Notes: generated from the letters alone by a model not told the origin. Shown: positions 20,285 through 29,466, counted from the first letter of the stretch. The stretch: 64,000 nucleotides of DNA from Accumulibacter sp. (GCF_029255285.1 NZ_JAPUVI010000098.1:1-64000), one strand, 5' to 3'. Program-made: numbers and translations.

Positions 20285-21145
20285 TCAGTCGATTCCAAGC
20301 TTGTAGCGGGCCAGGGCGATCGCCAGGCGATTGAACGGGTGACGGTTGCCGCCCGGCCGCCAGGTGTGGACCAGCCTATTACGATAGGCGTCGAACTGAA
20401 TGCCGTGCGGAGCGGCCCACACTTTGCCCCGGGCGAGCAGAATCTTGAGCGCTTCGCTGGCCGCAACGCCAGCGCACAGCATACAGGCCATCGGTGTTGA
20501 CGGCCCTTTATGAAGCTCCAGGTTGACCCGCGTCTGGTCTGCCAGATAGTGGCGATGGAGCAAGGCAGGCGCCAGACCGACGAGAAAGCGTATCGCCTTG
20601 TCGAGTTCGGGTCGACCGGCGACCTGGAAATAGTCTTCGAAACTGATGCCGCCCGGGAGAAAATTCATCAACGCGGCACTCATACCGAGCGGCGCGACCG
20701 TGATCGCAGGAATGCCGTGCCGGGCGCAATAGCCGAACACCTGTTCGCGAGCGCCGAAGGCAAAAAAATCGAGGCCGTCGACGTACAGATCAACGCCCTC
20801 GAAGAAGGTGCTCAGATTGCTTTCCTTGACGCCTTCCCCATAAAGTTGCAGGCGGCATTGCGGGTTGATATCCCGCGCCATGGCCGCGAGAACCTCGACC
20901 TTGGGCCGGCCGACGGTCGACATTCCGGCACCCGCCTGGCGGTTGAAGTTGGCGGCTTCGAAGATGTCGAGATCGGCGATGTTGAACTCTCCGATGCCCA
21001 ACCGTGCCAGCGTCAGAAGATGGAACCCGCCGACCCCGCCGAGACCGGCGATCGCCACCCGCGCTTTTCGCAAGCGGGCTTGTTCGGCGTCGGTTACCCA
21101 ACCGATGTTCCGTGAAAACGCCTGATCGTAGTCGAAAGCTTGCAC
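20285..21145 (-). CDS. ThiF/E1-like adenylyltransferase
   Basis: The protein has 286 residues. GTG 21145 is chosen: it follows an AGAGGGG Shine-Dalgarno, and the frame above it is low-quality. A Rossmann nucleotide site is clear (VAIAGLGGVGGFHLLTLARL) with IADLDIFEAANFNRQAGAG, the Asp/Asn/Arg pattern of E1/ThiF/MoeB enzymes. A CMLCAGV pair lies near the C-terminus. E1-like enzymes adenylate a carboxylate, often a ubiquitin-like C-terminus or a peptide. No small Ub-like, ThiS or YcaO gene lies nearby, so the acceptor is unknown. Confidence 0.8.
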   Translation of the reverse strand: MQAFDYDQAFSRNIGWVTDAEQARLRKARVAIAGLGGVGGFHLLTLARLGIGEFNIADLDIFEAANFNRQAGAGMSTVGRPKVEVLAAMARDINPQCRLQLYGEGVKESNLSTFFEGVDLYVDGLDFFAFGAREQVFGYCARHGIPAITVAPLGMSAALMNFLPGGISFEDYFQVAGRPELDKAIRFLVGLAPALLHRHYLADQTRVNLELHKGPSTPMACMLCAGVAASEALKILLARGKVWAAPHGIQFDAYRNRLVHTWRPGGNRHPFNRLAIALARYKLGID

Positions 21146-21342
21146 GATTACCCCTCTGCAATTAGTATCAAGACCTTGACCGTCTCCGGCAAATCGCCGA
21201 ATCCGGCGTTGCGTACCAGCGCAACGATTTGATTTAACTTGGCCGATGGCCGCAAGACTGGCGCCTGTCGCGAGTAATTTCAAAGCCTTAAGCCATGGCT
21301 GTGAGCGGCTTCCGGTGAAACATTACAGGCAAAGTAGACGCG

Positions 21343-22578
21343 GTGCCAATAGCTAACCTGATTCCCGATCTCCGCCTTGCGCTGCGAAACCTTCGACGCA
21401 ACACACAGCGTACGCTGGTCGCCGTGGGCACTGTCGCGTTCGGCATCGTCGCTTTCCTGCTCGCCGGCGGCTTCATCGAGTTCATTTTCCAGGATCTGCG
21501 GGAGACAACGATCCACTCGCAACTGGGTCACGTGCAGATCGTTCGCCCCGGCTATTTTGACAAGGGAATCGCCGATCCTTACGCTTTTCTGCTGCCGGGT
21601 CGTTCGCCCGAACAGCAACTGGTCGAAAAAACCCCCGGTTTTGCCAGCTTGGCTCCCCGCCTGGCGTTCAGCGGTTTGATCAGTCATGAAGAAGCAACGA
21701 TTGCCTTCATCGGCGACGGCGTCGATCCGGAGCGTGAGAAGCTCCTGAGCAGCAGTGTCACCATCGTCAGCGGTCGGGATCTGACGTCAGCCGGCGAATC
21801 CGCCGCCCTCCTCGGCGAGGGCTTGGCGCGCAGCCTGGGCGTCCAGGCTGGAGACGTCATCGTCTTGCTGGTGACGGCGGCCAACGGCAGTGCCAACGCC
21901 GTCGAGGTCAAAGTCGCGGGAACCTTCGCCACGACCTCCAAAGAGTATGACGACAGGGCCCTGCGTCTGCCGCTGACGATCGCCAGAAAGCTGATGAAAG
22001 TCGACGGTGCGACGTCATGGGTCCTCCTTCTGCAGCACACCGAACTCACCCGATCGGCCACCGAGCACCTCGGCCGAGTCCTGCCGCCAAAGGATTTCGA
22101 AGTTGTGCCGTGGTCCGATCTGGCGGATTTCTACAACAAGACCGTGGTCCTGTTTTCGAAGCAGGTCAGCGTCGTCAAGTACATCATCGGTCTGCTGATC
22201 GTCCTCACCATCTCCAACACGCAGACCATGTGCGTACTCGAGCGCACGACCGAGATTGGCACCGGTCTGGCGATCGGCCTGCGTAGCCGCCAGGTGATGG
22301 GCCTGTTCATCATCGAAGGAACGTTGGTCGGCCTGCTCGGCGGACTCCTCGGAGTCGCTCTGGGGTACGCGCTGGCGCAGGCGATTTCGGCCGTCGGCAT
22401 TCCGATGCCACCGCCACCGGGCATGTCGCGAGGCTACATCGGCCAGGTTCTGGTCAACCGCTCGCTGGCGGTCGATGCTTTCCTGCTGGCGCTGTTTACG
22501 ACTCTGCTCGCCAGCCTCATGCCGGCGTGGAAAGCGAGCCGGATGAACATCGTCGACGCGTTACGACACAATCAATGA
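21343..22578 (+). CDS. FtsX-type ABC permease, first of a tandem pair
   Basis: The protein has 411 residues. GTG 21343 is the only reasonable start, since an in-frame TGA lies 27 bases upstream. It has an N-terminal TM (TLVAVGTVAFGIVAFLLAGG) and a periplasmic domain with TIHSQLGHVQIVRPGYFDKG. Three C-terminal TMs follow (YIIGLLIVLTISNTQTMCVL, IEGTLVGLLGGLLGVALGYA and a last one before ASRMNIVDALRHNQ). It overlaps its paralogue by four bases and is divergent from the ThiF pair. No ATPase gene is adjacent, so it must use one encoded elsewhere (inference). Confidence 0.85.
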   Translation: MPIANLIPDLRLALRNLRRNTQRTLVAVGTVAFGIVAFLLAGGFIEFIFQDLRETTIHSQLGHVQIVRPGYFDKGIADPYAFLLPGRSPEQQLVEKTPGFASLAPRLAFSGLISHEEATIAFIGDGVDPEREKLLSSSVTIVSGRDLTSAGESAALLGEGLARSLGVQAGDVIVLLVTAANGSANAVEVKVAGTFATTSKEYDDRALRLPLTIARKLMKVDGATSWVLLLQHTELTRSATEHLGRVLPPKDFEVVPWSDLADFYNKTVVLFSKQVSVVKYIIGLLIVLTISNTQTMCVLERTTEIGTGLAIGLRSRQVMGLFIIEGTLVGLLGGLLGVALGYALAQAISAVGIPMPPPPGMSRGYIGQVLVNRSLAVDAFLLALFTTLLASLMPAWKASRMNIVDALRHNQ

Positions 22579-23807
22579 ACATTTCGCTCCCCAGCCAGTG
22601 GTCTTTTGCTCTGCGCAACATCTTTCGCCAGCGCCTCCGCTCGGCGGCGACGCTGGCGGCAATCACCCTTGGCGTGACCGGGCTGATTCTTGCCGGCGGT
22701 TTCGTGCAGGACATCTTCGTCCAGCTCGGTGAGGCGCTGATCCATTCCCAGAGCGGCCACCTGCAGATTGCCCGCCAGGGCTTCCGGGACGGCCGTACTC
22801 GTGCCCCGGAGCACTATCTGATCGAAAACCCGGGCGAACTGAAAAAGCAACTGCTGACGCAGAAGGCAATACAGATGGTGCTGGCGCGCCTGGAGTTTGC
22901 CGGAATGATCAACAACGGCAAGCGCGATCTGGGCATCATCGGCCAAGGCGTCGAGCCGTCTTCGGAAGCGCGGCTGGGTAGCTACCTGAACTATACGGAA
23001 GGACGTCCGCTGGCCGACAGCGACCACGACGGAATTGTCCTCGGGCAGGGCGTCGCGCGGACACTCGGTCTGAAAGCCGGCGACCGTGCGAACCTGGTGA
23101 TCAGCCTGGCGCAGGGCGCGGTCAATACCCTCGACTTCGAAGTAGTTGGGATCTTTCAGAGCTTTTCCAAGGAGTTCGACGCGCGGGCCGTCCGCATTCC
23201 CCTGGCTGCGGCGCGGAATCTGATGGATACCCAGTCCGCGCATGTCCTCGTGGTGGCGCTCGACAAGACCGAAGACACGGCGCGTGTACAGGAATCGCTA
23301 CGCCGGCAGTTCGCGCCGGCAGGCTACGAGATCGTCTCCTGGCGAGAATTGTCGGATTTCTACGACAAAGCGGTGGAACTGTACGGCCGCCAGTTCGGCG
23401 TACTGCGGCTGATCATCCTGCTGATGGTTCTGTTGAGCGTGGCGAATAGCGTCAACATGACGATTTTTGAACGGACGCGAGAGTTCGGTACCTTGCTCGC
23501 ACTCGGCGACCGGCCGGGACGCGTGTTCCGTTTGATCGTCACGGAGAGCGTCCTGGTCGGCCTGATCGGCGCGATCCTCGGTATGGGACTGGGTTGTCTT
23601 GCCGCCTGGCTGATTTCCGCCATCGGGATACCGATGCCTCCGCCACCGAATGCCAACATCGGCTACACGGCGCTGATCCGACTACTGCCAATCGAAGTGC
23701 TGAGCGCCGGGGCGATCGGCTTTACCGCCACCTGCCTGGCCGCCGTGCTACCGGCGCGGCGCGCCTCGCGCCTGCCGATCGTCGACGCCCTGCGCCACGG
23801 CGCGTGA
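22575..23807 (+). CDS. FtsX-type ABC permease, second of a tandem pair
   Basis: The protein has 410 residues from ATG 22575, inside the ATGA overlap. It is clearly paralogous to the preceding protein: ALIHSQSGHLQIARQGF, SVANSVNMTIFERTREFGT, AIGIPMPPPPNANIGYTAL and ASRLPIVDALRHGA align with the first copy's equivalents. The TM layout is the same 1+3. The pair could form a heterodimer like LolC/LolE, but the sequences look closer to the general lipoprotein/lipid exporter group. After it, 275 bases without a gene lead to the PEP-CTERM esterase. Confidence 0.85.
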   Translation: MNISLPSQWSFALRNIFRQRLRSAATLAAITLGVTGLILAGGFVQDIFVQLGEALIHSQSGHLQIARQGFRDGRTRAPEHYLIENPGELKKQLLTQKAIQMVLARLEFAGMINNGKRDLGIIGQGVEPSSEARLGSYLNYTEGRPLADSDHDGIVLGQGVARTLGLKAGDRANLVISLAQGAVNTLDFEVVGIFQSFSKEFDARAVRIPLAAARNLMDTQSAHVLVVALDKTEDTARVQESLRRQFAPAGYEIVSWRELSDFYDKAVELYGRQFGVLRLIILLMVLLSVANSVNMTIFERTREFGTLLALGDRPGRVFRLIVTESVLVGLIGAILGMGLGCLAAWLISAIGIPMPPPPNANIGYTALIRLLPIEVLSAGAIGFTATCLAAVLPARRASRLPIVDALRHGA

Positions 23808-24082
23808 CCGGCACGCGGCAGCGACCTGTCGAAATATTTTACACCTGACGGTGAAACTGCCGCCTGCCGATGCTTGTCGAGTTGGCGCCGGCAAAACAAC
23901 CTATTGCTCTAACAAGATTTAATTCTCATTCCGAGAATCGAGGCGTGATTATTGCTTCTGTCGCCAGGCAGTTTTTTCGCCCACGGCGTCCACTTCTCCC
24001 TTGCACGTCCGCGGGGAGGTGAGGATTTCCACTTCGACGACCGTGTACCACTTGCGCCATTTATTGAGGGGAGACCCACACG

Positions 24083-25081
24083 ATGCGTCATCTGTTTGTT
24101 GCTGTACTTACCGCCTTCGTCTCCATACCCGCGATCGCGACTCCGACAGGCGTTTATTTTTTTGGCGACAGCCTGACCGACGTCGGCAATGTGACTGCCG
24201 TCTATGCCACAGTGCCCCACCCGCCCGGAGCACCGGCCACGATCCCGGGCGCCCCTTACGATCCAGAAGGCCGCGCCAGCAATGGTCCGATCTACGCCGA
24301 TGTCGTCGCGGCCGGCCTCGGTACCGGCTTCAGCGCAACCCCCTCGGTGCTCGGCGGTAACGACTTCGCTTTCGGCGGCGCGCGTACCCGCTACCAGATT
24401 TTTGGCGCACCGTTCAAAGGCATTCTCGATCAGGTGGCAAGCTTCACGGCCCGTCCCGGGCCAGCGGACAGTAGTGCGCTGTACGTGCTGTGGGGTGGAT
24501 CGAACAACCTGCAGGACATCATTCTGGGCAAGACGAGCGATGTCAACGGCAACCCGATTCCGACGGTCGGACAAACGATCAGCGACCTCGCGAGTGCCAT
24601 CGGTGCACTCTACGCCGATGGCGCGCGGAAGATTTTCGTTCCCAACGTACCCGATCTCGCCCTCGTACCGCGCGTCAGGGAATTTGGCCCGGCCGCGCAA
24701 GCCGGGGCGCACGCCCTGAGCGTCGCTTTCAACGCGGGCCTCGCCAGCACTCTGGCGGCGCTCGAGGCCGGTCTGAGCGGTCTGGACATCATCGACTTCG
24801 ACACCTACGCGAACCTCAACGAAGTCATTGCCCACAAGTCGCTGTACGGTTTCACCAACACCACGAGCCGCTGCTACACGGGCGACGACACGGGCTTCAC
24901 GGGTGGCGGTACGGTCTGCGCCAACCCCGACGAGTATCTGTTCTGGGACGGAATCCACCCGACCAGCGCCTTACATACCCTCCTTGGCGAGCGCATGCTG
25001 GCGCGGATTCCGGAACCGACGACGCTTCTCTTGATGACGCTGGCGCTCGGCATTAGCTGCCGCGTACGCGCCCGCCGATAG
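24083..25081 (+). CDS. Secreted SGNH/GDSL esterase with PEP-CTERM sorting signal
   Basis: The protein has 332 residues. A signal peptide (RHLFVAVLTAFVSIPAIA) precedes block I GDSLTDVGN with the catalytic Ser. GGSNNL is the block III Asn region, and DGIHPT gives the catalytic Asp/His pair. The C-terminus is a PEP-CTERM anchor: IPEPTTLLLMTLALGISC then RVRARR. Such proteins are exported and processed by exosortase, typically at the cell surface of EPS-producing bacteria. A GGGGAGA element nine bases before ATG fits a ribosome site. It stands alone, with non-related neighbours. Confidence 0.88.
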   Translation: MRHLFVAVLTAFVSIPAIATPTGVYFFGDSLTDVGNVTAVYATVPHPPGAPATIPGAPYDPEGRASNGPIYADVVAAGLGTGFSATPSVLGGNDFAFGGARTRYQIFGAPFKGILDQVASFTARPGPADSSALYVLWGGSNNLQDIILGKTSDVNGNPIPTVGQTISDLASAIGALYADGARKIFVPNVPDLALVPRVREFGPAAQAGAHALSVAFNAGLASTLAALEAGLSGLDIIDFDTYANLNEVIAHKSLYGFTNTTSRCYTGDDTGFTGGGTVCANPDEYLFWDGIHPTSALHTLLGERMLARIPEPTTLLLMTLALGISCRVRARR

Positions 25082-25263
25082 TAGGCATCGGCCTGCCGCC
25101 ATCCGCGGCAGGCTGACGACGACGCTTCTCCCCGGCGCCTGGTCAACCAGCCGCCGACCGCAGCGCTAAGCGCAGCGCTCGGGGAATGGGTTTATACTTC
25201 GCTTGACTCGACGCTGTGCCGCTCGCCGGCTCGGTAAGCGATTCTTGCCCAGGAAGCCCCCCC

Positions 25264-26649
25264 ATGAGCCAATCGGATTTTTCACAGTACACCTGGGGCG
25301 GCCGCTTCGCGGAGCCGATATCCGAACTCGTCAAGCGTTACACCGCCTCGGTGGCCTTCGACCAGCGCCTTTGGCGTCAGGATATCCGCGCCTCGCTGGC
25401 GCACGCGACGATGTTGGCTAGACAAGGCATCATCGCCATGACAGACCTTGCCGAGATCGAGCGCGGCATGGCACAGGTCAGCCAGGAGATCGAAGCCGGC
25501 TCTTTTGTCTGGTCCCTCGACCTCGAAGATGTCCATCTGAACATCGAAAAACGCCTGACGGCACTCGTCGGTGACGCTGGCAAACGCTTGCATACCGGCC
25601 GTTCGCGCAACGATCAGGTGGCGACCGACGTTCGCCTGTACTTGCGCGATTCGATAGACGACATCCTCGGTCTGCTTGGGCAATTTCAGTCGAGGCTGCT
25701 CGACCTCGCCGAAGCCGAGGCGGCTACCCCACTTCCCGGCTTCACGCATCTCCAGGTGGCGCAACCGGTAACCTTCGGACATCACCTGCTGGCCTATTTC
25801 GAGATGACCAAACGTGATGCCGAGCGCTTTGCCGATTGTCGCCGCCGCACCAACCGCCTGCCGCTCGGTGCGGCCGCGCTGGCCGGCACGAGTTATCCGA
25901 TAGATCGTCAGCTCGTGGCCGACCTGCTGGGCTTCGACGGCGTTTGCGAAAACTCGCTCGACGCCGTTTCCGACCGTGATTTTGCTATCGAATTCTGTGC
26001 CGCCAGTGCCTTGACGATGATGCACCTGTCGCGCCTTTCGGAAGAGCTCGTATTGTGGATGAACCCGCGTGTCGGCTTTGTCAAGCTTGCCGACCGCTTC
26101 TGCACGGGCAGTTCGATCATGCCCCAGAAGAAGAATCCGGATGTACCCGAACTGGCGCGCGGCAAGACGGGCCGGGTGTACGGGCATCTGATGGCCTTGC
26201 TGACTCTGATGAAGGGTCAGCCACTGGCCTACAACAAGGACAACCAAGAAGACAAGGAACCGTTGTTCGACGCCGTAGACACGGTCAGCGACACGCTACG
26301 CATTTTCGCCGAGATGATCCCCGGCATCACCAGCCAGCCGGAGAACATGCGCCACGCTTTAAACCAGGGATTTGCCACCGCCACCGATCTGGCCGACTAT
26401 CTGACCCGCAAGGGGCTGCCTTTCCGCGACGCGCACGAAGTGGTCGGCCTCGCTGTTCGCCATGCCGAAGAACGCGGCGTAGACCTGGCCGAACTCCCAC
26501 TTACGGAATTGCGGCAATTCTCGGAGCTGATCGACGACGACGTCTTCGCGGTGCTGACCGTCGAAGGGTCTCTCGCGTCGCGCCGGCACATTGGCGGCAC
26601 CGCTCCCGATCAGGTCTTGGCAGCAATCGCCCGCGCCCGCCGCGCCTAG
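25264..26649 (+). CDS. argH: Argininosuccinate lyase
   Basis: The protein has 461 residues from ATG 25264, preceded by AGGAAG. It cleaves argininosuccinate to arginine and fumarate. It has the fumarase-superfamily signature [15 protein letters not shown], an [13 protein letters not shown] segment and [18 protein letters not shown]. The kinase gene starts 17 bases after its stop. Confidence 0.97.
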   Translation: MSQSDFSQYTWGGRFAEPISELVKRYTASVAFDQRLWRQDIRASLAHATMLARQGIIAMTDLAEIERGMAQVSQEIEAGSFVWSLDLEDVHLNIEKRLTALVGDAGKRLHTGRSRNDQVATDVRLYLRDSIDDILGLLGQFQSRLLDLAEAEAATPLPGFTHLQVAQPVTFGHHLLAYFEMTKRDAERFADCRRRTNRLPLGAAALAGTSYPIDRQLVADLLGFDGVCENSLDAVSDRDFAIEFCAASALTMMHLSRLSEELVLWMNPRVGFVKLADRFCTGSSIMPQKKNPDVPELARGKTGRVYGHLMALLTLMKGQPLAYNKDNQEDKEPLFDAVDTVSDTLRIFAEMIPGITSQPENMRHALNQGFATATDLADYLTRKGLPFRDAHEVVGLAVRHAEERGVDLAELPLTELRQFSELIDDDVFAVLTVEGSLASRRHIGGTAPDQVLAAIARARRA

Positions 26650-26666
26650 CGTCGGCGACGCCAAGC

Positions 26667-27953
26667 ATGCAGAAAATCGGCAAATACGAGCTGGTCCGCG
26701 AAATCGGTCGCGGCGCGACGTCCACGGTGTACCTGGGCAGAGACCCCTTCACTCAACGGAACGTGGCGGTCAAAGTCGCTTCTCCGGACATTCTGAAAGA
26801 TGCCAAGCGGCGACGCCTCTATACGCACCTTTTTCTCAATGAAGCGGCCCTGATCGGCAAGCTGTTGCACCCGCACATTGTCCAGACCTACGATGCGGTG
26901 GTCGACGACCAACTGTGCTATATCGTGATGGAGTATGTCGCGGGCGGAACCTTGGAGACTGTGTGCGCCGCCGACCGACTGTTACCGATCGAGCGCATCG
27001 TCGAAATCGTTTTCAAGTGCACGCGCGCGCTCGAGTTTGCTTTCCAGGCCGGAATCATCCATCGCGACATCAAACCGGCCAACATCCTGTTGACCAGTGC
27101 CGATCCCAATCAGGGGGACATCAAGCTCTCCGATTTCGGGGCAGCCATCATCGGCTCACCCGACCGCACGCTGGTTCTGGGCATCGGCTCACCAGCCTAC
27201 ATGTCACCGCAACAGGTAAAGGAGCAGACGCTCGATCACCAGACGGACATCTACTCGCTGGGCGTCGTCATGTATCAGCTGTTGACCGGTCACCTGCCTT
27301 TTCAAGGGCGAAACAGTTATGACATGATCTATCAGATCATCAACGGCGAGTTTCGCCGACCTTCGACATTGCGTAGCGGCATTCCGGAAGTCCTCGACAA
27401 AATCGTCGCGCGCGCGATGAGCAAGAAGCTTCATCAGCGTTACCGTAGCTGGCAGGAGTTCGCGCACGACTTGGCACAGGCCTTCCGCGATCGGCAACTG
27501 AAGGTCGCGAGCGATCGCATGCCTGACCTCGAAAAGTTCGATACGCTGCGCTCCTTCCCCTTCTTTGCTGACTTTTCGGACGTCGAAATCTGGGAAGTCG
27601 TGCGCTTCTCGGAATGGACCTGTGTTGAACCCGACACAGTGGTGATTCGCGACGGAGAACCCGGGGACTGCTTCTATTTTCTTGCCGAGGGCGAGCTGAA
27701 GGTGCTCAAGAATGGCATGGTCCTGGAGTTGCTGGCAAACGGCGACTGTTTCGGCGAGATGGCGGTGATCGGTAAAGAAAAGTCGATTCGTGGCGCCGAC
27801 ATCGTCACCCTGACCCGAGCCAAACTTGCCAGGATAACCGGCAACGCCTTGAAAACGTCGTCCGAGTCGTGCCGCTTCCACTTTTACCAGGCCTTCCTGG
27901 CCGTCCTGAGCGAGCGCCTGACATCGGCCAACCTGCGCCTAGTGAGCTTCTGA
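26667..27953 (+). CDS. Ser/Thr protein kinase with C-terminal cyclic-nucleotide-binding domain
   Basis: The protein has 428 residues from ATG 26667 (MQKIGKYELVREIGRGATST). Kinase subdomains are complete: the glycine loop GRGATSTVYLG, the Lys in VAVKVAS, catalytic HRDIKPANIL, DFGAA and SPAYMSPQQ. A ~25-residue linker leads to a CAP-ED domain (~290-410) with PGDCFYFLAEGELKVL and GDCFGEMAVIG; the FGEMA stretch is the usual phosphate-binding cassette position. So kinase activity may respond to cAMP or cGMP (inference). It follows argH by 17 bases and is probably cotranscribed. No TM segment, so cytoplasmic. Confidence 0.92.
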   Translation: MQKIGKYELVREIGRGATSTVYLGRDPFTQRNVAVKVASPDILKDAKRRRLYTHLFLNEAALIGKLLHPHIVQTYDAVVDDQLCYIVMEYVAGGTLETVCAADRLLPIERIVEIVFKCTRALEFAFQAGIIHRDIKPANILLTSADPNQGDIKLSDFGAAIIGSPDRTLVLGIGSPAYMSPQQVKEQTLDHQTDIYSLGVVMYQLLTGHLPFQGRNSYDMIYQIINGEFRRPSTLRSGIPEVLDKIVARAMSKKLHQRYRSWQEFAHDLAQAFRDRQLKVASDRMPDLEKFDTLRSFPFFADFSDVEIWEVVRFSEWTCVEPDTVVIRDGEPGDCFYFLAEGELKVLKNGMVLELLANGDCFGEMAVIGKEKSIRGADIVTLTRAKLARITGNALKTSSESCRFHFYQAFLAVLSERLTSANLRLVSF

Positions 27954-27979
27954 CAGGTTGTCCGCTCAGGGCGCCTCGC

Positions 27980-28525
27980 TTATTGCCCACAAAACGGCGC
28001 CACACCATCCGGGCCCATCAGCGCCGGCCGCTGATAAGCGGTGCGGACAACTCCGGTAGCGGCGTCGAACAGCACATCGAAACGCGCGAGCTGATTCCAG
28101 CTATCGCAGAATTGCCACTCCCAAACCAACTCGTCGCGTGCCGGGTAGTATTCCGTCCACTGCGGAACCGGCGGCCCGAGCAGACGCAGAACCGACTCTT
28201 TGTCACTTCTTCCGGGCTGCAGACGGGCAAAATACGTCATCTTCAACACCTGCTCGATTCGCTGCAGCCGTCCATCGGCAGCCATGAAAACCATGAACGT
28301 ATGAGGACCTTCTGGCCCGCGCGGATACGCCAGTTGCTCGCTGCCATCGGCATCTCGCCAAGTCATGGCCGGCGTGCCCATCGCTGCCGTCACATCGAGT
28401 CGGGTCGCCACGCCCGTCTTGAGTCCGTATCCGCTGTAGCCCGCACAAGCCGTCAACAATAGGGCAAGGCTGCCGACCAATAGACCTAGCGCTGTCCGGC
28501 GGCGACAGCCCAGTCGTCCACCCAT
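27980..28525 (-). CDS. Small outer-membrane lipoprotein, BamE/OmlA-like
   Basis: The protein has ~181 residues from ATG 28525 (MGGRLGCRRRTALGLLVGSL). Lipobox LLTAC fixes the lipidated Cys. The rest has two similar ~60-residue beta-containing segments (TRLDVTAAMGTPAMTW ... RIEQVLKM and DKESVLRLLGPPVPQW ... LVWEWQF), a pattern of the SmpA/OmlA fold. It converges on the kinase gene. True BamE is about 110 residues, so this is a paralogue, not BamE itself. Confidence 0.65.
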   Translation of the reverse strand: MGGRLGCRRRTALGLLVGSLALLLTACAGYSGYGLKTGVATRLDVTAAMGTPAMTWRDADGSEQLAYPRGPEGPHTFMVFMAADGRLQRIEQVLKMTYFARLQPGRSDKESVLRLLGPPVPQWTEYYPARDELVWEWQFCDSWNQLARFDVLFDAATGVVRTAYQRPALMGPDGVAPFCGQ

Positions 28526-28602
28526 CGTCGAAGGTCGCTCGCGAAAGATCCGACGGCGTAGCCGGCCCGAAGGCGGGTTGCTCCGAGCGGTCTTCCGATG
28601 TA

Positions 28603-28620
28603 TATTAGAATTTTCTAATA
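28603..28620. promoter_or_regulatory. Perfect AT-rich inverted repeat, probable operator
   Basis: TATTAGAA-TT-TTCTAATA is an 8-bp perfect palindrome with a 2-base centre, 17 bases before the start of the AhpD-like gene, in DNA otherwise GC-rich. Size and composition resemble operators of small winged-helix repressors of the ArsR type (family knowledge). No regulator gene is adjacent. It also contains plausible -10 sequence. Confidence 0.6.
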
Positions 28621-28637
28621 AAACAATCGGAGAAATC

Positions 28638-29006
28638 ATGAGCAGCAAGTCCTTTACCACGATTACACAGGATGTTTCCAAGGCATTGCGTACCCTGCAC
28701 CACGACAGTCCCGATACGATGCAGGGTTTCAACGCCATGGCCAAGGCGGCACTCGCACCCGGTGTCCTGTCGGCCCTCGACAAAGAACTAATCGCCCTGG
28801 CAATCGGTGTCGCCAGCCGATGCGACGCCTGCCTCGGTTTTCATGTCAAGGCTCTGATTCGACTGGGTGTCAGCCGCGCCCAGCTGATGGAAACCTTGGC
28901 CGTGTGCACCTACATGGGTGGCGGGCCGTCACTCATGTACGCGGCCGAAGCAATCCGCGCCTATGAGGAATTCAGCGCCGCCAAGCCGATTTCGGGGAGT
29001 TCCTGA
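28638..29006 (+). CDS. Carboxymuconolactone decarboxylase/AhpD-like protein
   Basis: The protein has 122 residues from ATG 28638, with GGAGAAATC upstream. It shows the core AhpD/CMD motif: LDKELIALAIGVASRCDACLGFHVKAL has the CxxC redox pair and the downstream His, followed by GVSRAQLMETLAVCTYMGGG. Members act as small disulfide reductases or peroxidase partners. The palindrome just upstream suggests inducible expression. Gene standing alone. Confidence 0.88.
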   Translation: MSSKSFTTITQDVSKALRTLHHDSPDTMQGFNAMAKAALAPGVLSALDKELIALAIGVASRCDACLGFHVKALIRLGVSRAQLMETLAVCTYMGGGPSLMYAAEAIRAYEEFSAAKPISGSS

Positions 29007-29071
29007 GCGCCGGCTGGCGGAACGAGGCGGCACGCGTCACCACTCACGGCGACGGTGCGACGAACGATCCG

Positions 29072-29395
29072 TCAGACGGCGTCCACCAAACCTTCGAATA
29101 ATTTCTGCAGCTCACCGTCGGCGTACATCTCACGCATGATGTCACAACCGCCAATGAACTCGCCACGCACATAGAGCTGCGGAATCGTCGGCCAATTGGC
29201 ATATTCCTTGATTCCGCTGCGGATCTCCGGATTCTCCAGGACATTGACACTCAGAAAACTGGAAACGCCGCAGGCTTTGAGAATCTGCACAGTGACCGCC
29301 GAGAAACCGCATTGCGGGAACTGCGGCGTTCCCTTCATGTAGAGCACCACTGGGTTGCTGCTTACCTGCTGCTTGATCAATTCCTGCGCATCCAT
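29072..29395 (-). CDS. grxD: Monothiol glutaredoxin, Grx4 family
   Basis: The protein has 107 residues from ATG 29395 (MDAQELIKQQVSSNPVVLYM). It has the family's KGTPQFPQCGFS active site with a single Cys (CGFS), then WPTIPQLYVRGEFIGGCDI for glutathione binding. Such proteins hold and deliver Fe-S clusters. It is the last of hemA-prfA-prmC-grxD. Confidence 0.95.
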   Translation of the reverse strand: MDAQELIKQQVSSNPVVLYMKGTPQFPQCGFSAVTVQILKACGVSSFLSVNVLENPEIRSGIKEYANWPTIPQLYVRGEFIGGCDIMREMYADGELQKLFEGLVDAV

Positions 29396-29466
29396 CGGAA
29401 ATCCCATCCTACCCATAGTTGAGAACGAAAATCGGCATCGAGTTTAGCGGCTACGTCGACCAGCCG

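Noticed and set aside
21146-21342. Precursor peptide for a RiPP-type pathway between the ThiF gene and the permeases
   Set aside because: I searched the 197 bases by eye on both strands and saw no short frame with a ribosome site and a Cys/Ser/Thr-rich core.
23940-24082. Sigma-54 promoter before the PEP-CTERM esterase
   Set aside because: The nearest match (tccac...ttgca region) lacks the GG of the -24 element.
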